NCBI GenBank assembly: GCA_019750255.1
Contig: JAIEOU010000001.1
Location: forward strand, 1-36,005
Origin: Patescibacteria group bacterium
GTDB lineage: Bacteria; Patescibacteriota; Minisyncoccia; Phycocordibacterales; UBA918
DNA: 36,005 nt
Direction of reading: 5' to 3'
Shown piece by piece: positions 25,741-33,825 of this stretch. The translations under genes and the position numbers were made by a program. The notes beneath the pieces are model-generated. The model saw only the letters and a program-made list of their open reading frames with translations. It had not been told where the DNA came from and ran no database searches. The stretch's first letter is position 1; each line of letters begins with the position of its first letter.

Positions 25741-28700
25741 ATGGCTGACACCCCACAGACTGACAAGACCGTAGACACGTCCCCGGCGACCTTCGTCCAC
25801 CTCCACGTCCACTCGCACTACTCCCTACTCTCCGCCATCCCGACCCCAAAAGAGCTGGCCTATGCCGCGAAAGCTGATGGCCAGCCCGCCCTCGCTATCA
25901 CCGACGCCGGAGCTCTCTATGGTGCTATCGATTTCTACAAAGCCTGCACCAAAGAAAAAATAAAGCCGATTCTTGGTCTCGACGCCTACCTTGCTCCACG
26001 AGGGCGGTTTGATAAAGACACCCGTATCGATAAGCCGCGGTCGCGCCTGGTGCTTCTTGCCAAGAACTTTGCTGGCTACCAAAACCTCATCAAGCTCGTT
26101 ACCCTTTCAAATACCGAAGGTTTTTATTATAAGCCTCGCCTCGATGAGGAGCTCTTGCGCACCTATGCTGACGGACTTATCGCTATCATCCCCTCCTTTG
26201 CCGGTGAAGTCGCGCAGGCGCTGAAAAACAGCGATATGAAGCACGCCAGTGATCGGCTCGATTTCTACCGCGCGGTCTATGGAGATAACTGCTATCTCGA
26301 AATTACCCACCACCCAGAAGTCATGGACCACGAGCAAAACCAGGACCGTCTCATCCAAATTGCACGTGCGTCTAACACCCCGCTCGTAGCCGCTCACGAC
26401 GTGTATTACCTAAAGCCGGAAGATCGCTTGGCCCGCGAGACCATGATGAAGATTCAAAATGGTGGTGTGGTGGACCTCAGTGCCGACCACGGTAGCGATG
26501 AAGACTTTTCGTTTATCACTCAAGCGCGCGCGGCGGAACTCTTTAAAGACACCCCGGATGCGCTCGCAAACACAATAAGAATTTCCGAAGAGTGTACGGT
26601 AGAGCTCGAAATTGGTACCCACTGGTACTTCCCTAATTACATAATTAACAGTGGGCGCGAACCTGACCATGAACTACAGGTAACCGCCTACGAGGGGGTG
26701 GCATGGCGCGGGCTTTCAATTGAGGATACCGAGGTAAAGACCCGTCTCGATTACGAACTTGAAGTTATCAAAAACAAAGGCTACGCCAAATACTTCCTGG
26801 TGGTCGGTGACCTGTTGCGTGAAGCGCGTGAACGCGGCATCCTTACGACAATTCGTGGATCGGTAGCCGGCTCCCTCACCACCTACGTACTTGGTATTAC
26901 AAACGTTGATCCACTCGAATACAAACTCCCCTTCGAACGATTCTTAAATCCCCAACGTCCATCAGCGCCGGATATCGACATGGATTACGCCGATGATCGG
27001 CGTGATGAAATCATTGAGTACGCTAAGGCTAAATACGGAGAGGATAAAGTCGCGCAAATTGGCACCTTCGGAACGATGATGGCACGAGCTGCCGTGCGCG
27101 ACGTGGCACGCGCCCTTGGTCACCCCTACTCAGTTGGTGACCGGATTGCGAAACTCATTCCGATGGGTGCCCAGGGCTTTCCGATGACGATTAAACGCGC
27201 GCTTGAGATGGAACCAGATTTAGCGGAGCTTTACAAAAAAGATAGTGAGGCCCGTGAGGTGATTGATTTGGCTAAACAAATTGAAGGTCGCGTGCGACAC
27301 CTTGGTGTGCACGCTGCTGGCGTGGTGATTGCACCCGAACCGCTTAATCAATTCGTTCCGATCCAGCTCGACCCCAAGACAGGTAAATACATCACTCAGT
27401 ACGAAATGAAGAGTGTGGGCGAAGACGGAGTGGGTCTTCTCAAATTCGATTTTCTTGGTATTAAGAACCTGGCCATTTTGGCTGACGCAGTAAAGCGGGT
27501 GAAGAAAATTCGCGACATCGTAGTCGATATTGAAAATATCCCCCTCGATGACCCGAAGACATTCTCAATTCTCGCGGCTGGACAAACCATGGGTCTGTTC
27601 CAGCTAAACGGCTCAGGCATGACTGCCTTTTCGAAGCAATTAAAGCCGAGTACCATCCACGACATTAACGCCATGGTGGCACTCTACCGCCCAGGACCAA
27701 TGGAATCCATTCCGCAATATATTGAACGAAAACACAATCCATCGCTCGTTACCTACCTTGACCCGCGCCTGGAAAGCATCCTCGACCGCTCGTACGGTGT
27801 TATCACCTACCAGGACGACGTTATGACCATCGCGCGTGAGCTCGCCGGTTATTCGTGGCTTGAGGCCGATTCGCTCCGTAAAGCGATGGGAAAGAAAATT
27901 CCCGAAGTTATGGCCGCCGAAAAAGACAAGCTCTTCAAAGGCTTCGCTGAGTTTGGCAAACTATCATTAGGCTTGGCGGAAAAACTTTGGAAACTGATTG
28001 AGCCATTTGCCGCCTACGGATTTAACAAGGCGCACGCTGCCTCCTATGGTCGCGTCGCCTACCAAACGGCCTACATGAAGGCGAACTATCCGGTTGAATA
28101 CATGTCAGCCGTCCTTACCGCCGACTCTGGTGATACCGAAAAGATTTCTGAAATTATTCACGAGTGTGAGCGCATGGGTATCGACGTACTTCCACCAGAC
28201 ATCAACGAATCATTTACCGACTTCTCGGTGGTACCCGGTACTCAAACCATTCGCTTTGGTCTCACCACCATAAAAAACTTTGGTGAAGGAATTGCCGAAA
28301 CCATCATCAATGAGCGGAAGGAGAACGGTCCATACCAATCGCTCTCTGATTTCCTCTCACGCATCTTTGATCGTAACCTTAATAAGAAATCACTCGAGGC
28401 GCTCATCACAACCGGTGCACTCGATCGCTTCCACGAGCGCGGGCTTATGCACGCCAATATGGAAAACCTCCTCGCCTTCAACGAGGATACCGTTTCTCGT
28501 CGCGAGTCTGCCCAGAGCTCCCTCTTTGGCGGCATGGAAAGCAGTGTTGATTCACTCGAACTCACTCCCGCGGCAGAGGCGACACAAATGAAGAAGCTAC
28601 AGTGGGAAAAGGACCTCCTTGGGGTGTATGTATCGGGTCACCCGCTTGATGCCTTTAAAGATGAGCTGGCCAAGCGCCCTCGCATCGGTACCATTGTGGC

Positions 28701-29010
28701 TGACAAGCGCGCTGGTATCCCGGTTGTGACCTGTGGCATGATTTCGACCGTCCGTGAACTCCTCACGAAGAAAGGTGACCGTATGGCGTTTGTGGGACTC
28801 GCTGATCAAACTGACTCGATTGAAATGGTACTCTTCCCCGACACCTACGCCGAAGTCCGGGACCTCATCGTTCCGGGCACCTGCGTCGCCATTAAAGGCC
28901 GCCTTTCCATTCGCAATGACGAGGTTAGTATCGCAGCGGAGCGAGTTAAGGCCTTGAGCTCAGGCACAGACACGGCGGTTGACAATGCGCCTGCAGGAGT
29001 TACGATGTAA
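25741..29010 (+). CDS. dnaE: DNA polymerase III subunit alpha
   Basis: PHP domain FVHLHVHSHYSLLSAIPTPKEL, catalytic PDIDMDYADDRRDEIIEYAKAKYG, FNKAHAASYGRVAYQTAYMKANYP, C-terminal OB fold. TATACT 9 nt upstream of ATG. Confidence 0.97.
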   Translation: MADTPQTDKTVDTSPATFVHLHVHSHYSLLSAIPTPKELAYAAKADGQPALAITDAGALYGAIDFYKACTKEKIKPILGLDAYLAPRGRFDKDTRIDKPRSRLVLLAKNFAGYQNLIKLVTLSNTEGFYYKPRLDEELLRTYADGLIAIIPSFAGEVAQALKNSDMKHASDRLDFYRAVYGDNCYLEITHHPEVMDHEQNQDRLIQIARASNTPLVAAHDVYYLKPEDRLARETMMKIQNGGVVDLSADHGSDEDFSFITQARAAELFKDTPDALANTIRISEECTVELEIGTHWYFPNYIINSGREPDHELQVTAYEGVAWRGLSIEDTEVKTRLDYELEVIKNKGYAKYFLVVGDLLREARERGILTTIRGSVAGSLTTYVLGITNVDPLEYKLPFERFLNPQRPSAPDIDMDYADDRRDEIIEYAKAKYGEDKVAQIGTFGTMMARAAVRDVARALGHPYSVGDRIAKLIPMGAQGFPMTIKRALEMEPDLAELYKKDSEAREVIDLAKQIEGRVRHLGVHAAGVVIAPEPLNQFVPIQLDPKTGKYITQYEMKSVGEDGVGLLKFDFLGIKNLAILADAVKRVKKIRDIVVDIENIPLDDPKTFSILAAGQTMGLFQLNGSGMTAFSKQLKPSTIHDINAMVALYRPGPMESIPQYIERKHNPSLVTYLDPRLESILDRSYGVITYQDDVMTIARELAGYSWLEADSLRKAMGKKIPEVMAAEKDKLFKGFAEFGKLSLGLAEKLWKLIEPFAAYGFNKAHAASYGRVAYQTAYMKANYPVEYMSAVLTADSGDTEKISEIIHECERMGIDVLPPDINESFTDFSVVPGTQTIRFGLTTIKNFGEGIAETIINERKENGPYQSLSDFLSRIFDRNLNKKSLEALITTGALDRFHERGLMHANMENLLAFNEDTVSRRESAQSSLFGGMESSVDSLELTPAAEATQMKKLQWEKDLLGVYVSGHPLDAFKDELAKRPRIGTIVADKRAGIPVVTCGMISTVRELLTKKGDRMAFVGLADQTDSIEMVLFPDTYAEVRDLIVPGTCVAIKGRLSIRNDEVSIAAERVKALSSGTDTAVDNAPAGVTM

Positions 29011-29015
29011 CCATT

Positions 29016-29208
29016 CAGAGATTGTGGTGGCTACCAACCATCAGCCGTATAAGCCGGCGCAGCATTGCCTAATCTGTATCTAAAGCGCCCTATACCGTGC
29101 CTTGCATCGTCTAGGGAAGCTCGGTGGAACCGCGGTTTTGCTCCACGCAAAAATCGTCCGAGTAAAAAATACGATTCGTCGTATTTTTTACTCGGACGAT
29201 TTTCGTTT
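29016..29208 (+). promoter_or_regulatory. T-box leader (tRNA-sensing transcription attenuator) of thrS
   Basis: Antiterminator CUCGG (29120-29124) - UGGAACC bulge (29125-29131) - GCGGUUUUGC...GCAAAAAUCGU - CCGAG (29158-29162); mutually exclusive 25-bp perfect terminator 29150-29203 with TTCG loop, then TTTTCGTTT; Stem III-like CCCTA/TAGGG (29088-29116). Confidence 0.88.
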
Positions 29209-29215
29209 ACTAATT

Positions 29216-29410
29216 CGTCTTTGCGAGCGGAGCGAAGCAATCCATAAGTAGAATTAAGGAGTGACAACGTCACGACTATAATTTACTTAGGCAAAAGCTT
29301 TGTTATATTCGACCTCACAGGGAGAATATAGCAATTAGCTTTTGTAGAGTCTTATGACACAACCCTGGATCGCCACACCCATCCGCTTCGCTTCTGGGTT
29401 CGCGAAGACG
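29216..29410 (+). mobile_element. MITE-like insertion with imperfect terminal inverted repeats in the thrS leader
   Basis: Left end CGTCTTTGCGAGCGGAGCGAAGCAATCC (29216-29243); right end ...GGATCGCC...AGCGAAGC-type inverted counterpart ending CGCGAAGACG (29366-29410). No coding capacity. Confidence 0.45.
29246..29344 (+). repeat. structured intergenic repeat, copy C
   Basis: AAGTA(G)AATTA / TAATTTACTT enclosing AGGAG-TGAC-AAC-GTCA-CGACTA (29246-29288); extended hairpin CAAAAGCT...TATATTC-[GACCTCACAGGGA]-GAATATA...AGCTTTTG (29292-29344). Confidence 0.78.
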
Positions 29411-29445
29411 CAACACTATTTACCAATTCTTCACACCTTCCATTT

Positions 29446-31185
29446 ATGTCATCACTAGAACACAAACGCCACACCTTGGCACACTTGCTGGCAGCGGCCA
29501 TTCTTGAACACTACCCTCACGCCAAACTTACCCTCGGTCCCGCTATTGCGACCGGCTTCTATTACGATGTCGATTTTTCTGGCGGTCCGGCACTTGGTGA
29601 CGATGGTCTTAAAGACGTACAAAAGGCGATGAAAAAGCTCGTAAACAAGTGGACCGACTGGGAACACCGCGAGGTGACGGTAGACGAGGCGCGTGCTGCC
29701 TTTGCCGGTAACCAGTACAAACTCGAGCTCATTGAAGAAATCGCCGGTCGCGGTGAAGCCATCACGCTTTACACCTGTGGCGGCTTTACCGACCTCTGTC
29801 GCGGTGGCCACTGTGACCACCCGAATAAAGAGCTCGACATGGACGCTTTCAAGCTTGATAAAGTCGCCGGTGCCTACTGGCGCGGTGACGAGAAGAATCC
29901 GATGCTCTCGCGCATTTATGGAATCGCGTTTGAAACTAGAGAAGAACTCGACGCGCACCTCACCCGTATCGAAGAAGCCAAGAAGCGCGACCACCGTAAA
30001 CTTGGTAAGGAGCACGACCTATTTACCTTTTCCGACCTGGTGGGACAAGGCCTTCCACTATGGACACCAAAAGGCACTCTCGTGCGCCACGAACTCGATA
30101 CCTATATTTGGAAGCTTCGTGAGAAGCATGGCTACCAGCGGGTCACCATTCCGCATATCACTAAAAAGGACCTTTATGTCACGTCCGGTCACTGGGACAA
30201 ATTTGCAGACGAACTATTCCGTATCACCACCCGCGAAGGAAAAGAGTACGCCCTGAAGCCAATGAATTGCCCGCACCACACCCAGATTTTTGACCGCCAG
30301 CCGCACAGTTACCGCGACATGCCGCAGCGCTACGCTGAGACAACCATGGTCTACCGTGACGAACAGTCTGGCGAACTTGGAGGCCTTACTCGCGTGCTTT
30401 CAATCACCCAGGACGACAGCCACGTCTTCTGCCGAAAAAGCCAAATCAAGGAAGAATTCTTCCGTATCTGGGACATGATTGATACGTTCTATGGTACGTT
30501 CGGCTTTAACTTACGCGTCCGGCTTTCATTCCACGAACCGACAGAGATGGAAAAGTATCTCGGAGATACTGCCATCTGGGAAACGGCAGAGAATGCGCTT
30601 CGAGAAATTGCCACTGAGCGCAAAGCTGACCACTTCGAAGCCCCAGGTGAAGCGGCTATGTATGGGCCAAAGCTCGACTTCATGGCCAAAGACTCACTTG
30701 GTCGTGAACACCAGGTTGCTACGATCCAGCTCGATATGAATATGCCCGAGCGCTTCGACCTCACGTGTATAAACGAGGAGGGCAAAAAAGAGCGCATCGT
30801 TATGATTCACTGCGCCATCATGGGATCAATTGAACGCTTTACTGCCGTACTGATTGAGCACCTCGGGGGCAACTTCCCGCTCTGGCTCTCACCAGAACAA
30901 ATCCGGATTATTACGGTTTCAGACTCACACCATGAGTTTGCTGAAAAAGTCTACACCGAACTTAAAGGTGTTGGCATTCGCGCCGCCTTTGATGACGCTA
31001 ACGAATCGATGGGAAAGAAAATCCGTAATGCAAAACAAGCGCATCTTCCCTACTTCGTCGTTATCGGAGACAAGGAAGTTGCCGGCAAGTACGTCACCCT
31101 TGAAAGCCGTGATGGCACAACTCAAGAAATTACGCTTGATAAACTCGGCAATCACCTCCTCACCGAAATTAGTATTCGGAAATAG
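29446..31185 (+). CDS. thrS: threonyl-tRNA synthetase (no N-terminal TGS domain)
   Basis: HTLAHLLAAAILEHYPHAKLTLGPAIATGFYYDVD, GGFTDLCRGGH, MNCPHHTQIF, TRVLSITQDDSHVFC, C-terminal anticodon-binding domain. Confidence 0.96.
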   Translation: MSSLEHKRHTLAHLLAAAILEHYPHAKLTLGPAIATGFYYDVDFSGGPALGDDGLKDVQKAMKKLVNKWTDWEHREVTVDEARAAFAGNQYKLELIEEIAGRGEAITLYTCGGFTDLCRGGHCDHPNKELDMDAFKLDKVAGAYWRGDEKNPMLSRIYGIAFETREELDAHLTRIEEAKKRDHRKLGKEHDLFTFSDLVGQGLPLWTPKGTLVRHELDTYIWKLREKHGYQRVTIPHITKKDLYVTSGHWDKFADELFRITTREGKEYALKPMNCPHHTQIFDRQPHSYRDMPQRYAETTMVYRDEQSGELGGLTRVLSITQDDSHVFCRKSQIKEEFFRIWDMIDTFYGTFGFNLRVRLSFHEPTEMEKYLGDTAIWETAENALREIATERKADHFEAPGEAAMYGPKLDFMAKDSLGREHQVATIQLDMNMPERFDLTCINEEGKKERIVMIHCAIMGSIERFTAVLIEHLGGNFPLWLSPEQIRIITVSDSHHEFAEKVYTELKGVGIRAAFDDANESMGKKIRNAKQAHLPYFVVIGDKEVAGKYVTLESRDGTTQEITLDKLGNHLLTEISIRK

Positions 31186-31192
31186 ATACCAC

Positions 31193-31228
31193 ACAAAAGA
31201 CCCGCGACTCTAGTCGCGGGTCTTTTGT
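31193..31228. terminator. terminator after thrS
   Basis: ACAAAAGACCCGCGACT-CT-AGTCGCGGGTCTTTTGT. Confidence 0.88.
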
Positions 31229-31242
31229 ACATATAGTTTTAC

Positions 31243-31431
31243 TTAGAATCCTTGAAGAAGTCCAGTCACCGCACCGGCATACTGCACTCCGAGAAAAAAG
31301 CCAAAGAACGGAAGAACTATTACGACAACGGCCGCAGTGATTTTTGACAGCGACGTTGGTTTATTAAGTGGTGCATGCCATGACTCTTTTTGGGCGTTTG
31401 CTGAAGTATCTTTTGATGTTGTAAATGCCAT
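31243..31431 (-). CDS. small single-pass membrane protein
   Basis: MAFTTSKDTSANAQKESWHAPLNKPTSLSKITAAVVVIVLPFFGFFLGVQYAGAVTGLLQGF; one clear TM segment. Confidence 0.5.
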   Translation of the reverse strand: MAFTTSKDTSANAQKESWHAPLNKPTSLSKITAAVVVIVLPFFGFFLGVQYAGAVTGLLQGF

Positions 31432-31485
31432 ATACAGCAATCATACGTGTTCTACCAAAAAAAAATACTCTGCTTATCCCACACG

Positions 31486-32640
31486 CTACTCCTCCTGCCG
31501 TTTCGGTAAATATGATTGTTTTTTAAGCTTATCCGGAAGGTAGCCTTTCTCATGATTAAATCCGGCTTCCCATTTTTGTCCCTCACCATACCCCAGCCCC
31601 TTCATTAATTTAGTTGGTGCGTTGCGGAGGTGCAGGGGAATTGGCAGGTGACCGTGCTTCTTTACATCCGCGAGCGCTGCAAAGTATGCATCGTAGGCAC
31701 TACGGTCCTTTTTAGAGCGTGTCAGATAGGCCGTGCCGTGAGCGAGGTTTATCTGGCACTCCGGATACCCAATGAGCTCGACCGCTTTGAAGACTTCGTT
31801 CGCGACCACCAGTGCCGTTGGCTGCGCAAGGCCAATATCTTCACTAGCAAATATCACCATCCGGCGGGCAATAAATTTCGGGTCTTCACCGGCATCGACC
31901 ATACGAGCAAGGTAATAAAGAGCAGCATCAGCCTCCCCCGCCCGCATACTTTTTATGTAGGCTGAAATAGTGTTGTAGTGCTCTTCACCTTTTTTATCGT
32001 ACCGCAGATGCTTGGACTGCACGGTATCCTTTAGTGCCGACAGAGTGATACTACCGTAAAGCTCCTTTGCGTTATCGAGCACCGTGAGCATTTGACGCGC
32101 GTCCCCCTGCGCAAGACCAATGAGCCACTCACTCGCCTCCTTTGGAACTTCGTACTTCGTTCGTTTGAGAATGGTACGCATATCCTTTTCGGTCAGTTCT
32201 TGCAGCACAAACACGCGCGCCCGCGACAAGAGCGCCGGAATCACTTCAAACGATGGATTCTCGGTAGTAGCGCCAATCAGGGTCAGTGTTCCCTTTTCAA
32301 CATAGGGTAACAAAAAATCTTGCTGAGCTTTATTAAAGCGGTGTATCTCATCGAGAAAGAGGACCTTGGGTCGTCCCAAACTCCCAGCCTCAATGATCTG
32401 CCGAATATCATCCTTCCCGGCCGACACGGCCGAGAGTTCAAAAAACTCAGCCCCAAGTGCCTCTGCGTAAATGCGCGCCAAGGTCGTCTTCCCACTTCCG
32501 GGCGGCCCCCACAGAATAAATGAGAAGATGTGCTTTTTTAAAATCGCTTCGAAGAGCGGTTTACCTTTCCCCACCAAATGCTCCTGACCAATGTAGTCCT
32601 TAAGGGACGTCGGGCGAATACGAGCAGCCAGGGGTTCCAT
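31486..32640 (-). CDS. rarA: replication-associated recombination protein A (RarA/MgsA AAA+ ATPase)
   Basis: EPLAARIRPTSLKDYIGQEHLVGKGKPL, Walker A WGPPGSGKTTLA, Walker B LFLDEIHRFNKAQQD, GATTENPSFEVIPALLSRARVF. Confidence 0.95.
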   Translation of the reverse strand: MEPLAARIRPTSLKDYIGQEHLVGKGKPLFEAILKKHIFSFILWGPPGSGKTTLARIYAEALGAEFFELSAVSAGKDDIRQIIEAGSLGRPKVLFLDEIHRFNKAQQDFLLPYVEKGTLTLIGATTENPSFEVIPALLSRARVFVLQELTEKDMRTILKRTKYEVPKEASEWLIGLAQGDARQMLTVLDNAKELYGSITLSALKDTVQSKHLRYDKKGEEHYNTISAYIKSMRAGEADAALYYLARMVDAGEDPKFIARRMVIFASEDIGLAQPTALVVANEVFKAVELIGYPECQINLAHGTAYLTRSKKDRSAYDAYFAALADVKKHGHLPIPLHLRNAPTKLMKGLGYGEGQKWEAGFNHEKGYLPDKLKKQSYLPKRQEE

Positions 32641-32724
32641 AATAGGTGCATTGTACTCCCCTTCAATAAAAAGAAAACGCCAGGAACCTCGAGGGCCATG
32701 GCGTAGCTTTTAACTCCTACCAAG

Positions 32725-32840
32725 CCTTTAGAAAATAGATGAGATACGCGAAGCACAAGCGAAAAAATACGAGGTGTACTTTTACGTACAGTGAGAATTT
32801 TTGAGCGCCGTGCGACAAAGTAGCTCGCTATTTTCTCAAG
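32725..32840. repeat. structured intergenic element G (long imperfect hairpin)
   Basis: CCTTTAGAAAATAG ... CTATTTTCTCAAGG outer stem; GCAC/GTGC, GCG/CGC, AAAAAT/ATTTTT and GTAC/GTAC nested inside. Confidence 0.6.
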
Positions 32841-32843
32841 GCG

Positions 32844-33815
32844 CTACCCTCGTGCTTTGATGGCCTTCATGATAGCGGTCTTCACCGCTTCAGCTTCATC
32901 GGTATAGGTGCCGTCAAGCGCACTCGTAAGGGCGTTTATGACCGCCTTTAGCGAATCATCAGACATGGTCTCGGTATTGTCACGCAAGAGCGCTGACAAG
33001 TTCACCTCATCGCCGCGTCGACTGCGATAGAGCGCATCGAAGTCGGCAACGGCGTCCGCAAGCGCAAACATCGGGCGGTGACCAATGAGGGCAAACGCCG
33101 CCCCCAGGTTGCCAAGCGTAATCATCTCAGCAAGCGAGCCTGTACCTTCAGGAATTACGGTTGGCACATACGGCTCAGTACTTGATGCGGATACCGGTGT
33201 AGCGAGACAAGCAACACAGACGTCACGCATCCGTGATTCACTCACAACCACCCAGCCATCTTCCGATGGATACCGTGATTTAACGGCTTTAATCACACTC
33301 GCCATTAAATCCTTTAGATCGGTTCCCGACGGAACAGTCGCCACAAAGTGACGGAGAGCATCGGTAGACAAGAGCACATGTGCAGTGTGCGCCTGGTTCT
33401 CGAGCGCACGAGCTAGCTCAGCATCTTCATGCGCCTCTTCGGTACTTTCGACTGATTCCGCCGGGTTACTGTATCCCAGCACCGGAAGATTAGCCGGTAC
33501 GTTACCATCGCTAAATTGCACGAGTGGACGCGTGTCGACAGCTACTTTTTCAACAAAGATACCAGGATGAGGAGCCGGAGCGTCTGCATCGATATGTGGC
33601 AGACCAGCTTCAAGGACCGCTGCCTCTTTAAAGGTTCGTACGAGCACTAATCGATAGCTCACGAGCGTCGAGAATGTAACAAGTAGTATGTAGAACAGGC
33701 CCAGTGCGATCGGACCACCACCAAAGACACCGAGCGCAATGGTAGCTACAGCCATAAAAATGAGCACCTGCGTAGTAGCAATCGTTGATAGGGTTGAAAC
33801 GAATGAAGTAGACAT
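32844..33815 (-). CDS. membrane protein of unknown function
   Basis: Two N-terminal hydrophobic helices (VLIFMAVATIALGVFGGGPIALGLFYILLVTFSTLV) followed by a soluble region; TATAAT 9 nt upstream, overlapping the sortase stop codon. Confidence 0.7.
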   Translation of the reverse strand: MSTSFVSTLSTIATTQVLIFMAVATIALGVFGGGPIALGLFYILLVTFSTLVSYRLVLVRTFKEAAVLEAGLPHIDADAPAPHPGIFVEKVAVDTRPLVQFSDGNVPANLPVLGYSNPAESVESTEEAHEDAELARALENQAHTAHVLLSTDALRHFVATVPSGTDLKDLMASVIKAVKSRYPSEDGWVVVSESRMRDVCVACLATPVSASSTEPYVPTVIPEGTGSLAEMITLGNLGAAFALIGHRPMFALADAVADFDALYRSRRGDEVNLSALLRDNTETMSDDSLKAVINALTSALDGTYTDEAEAVKTAIMKAIKARG

Positions 33816-33825
33816 AGGGGGGAAA

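Noticed and set aside
29065-29247. Short ORFs on both strands with mirrored RPSKKYD..YFLLGRF sequences
   Set aside because: Product of translating the perfect T-box terminator inverted repeat; not coding.
29216-29410. Autonomous insertion sequence
   Set aside because: No transposase ORF; only short inverted ends and a nested repeat, so recorded as MITE-like only.
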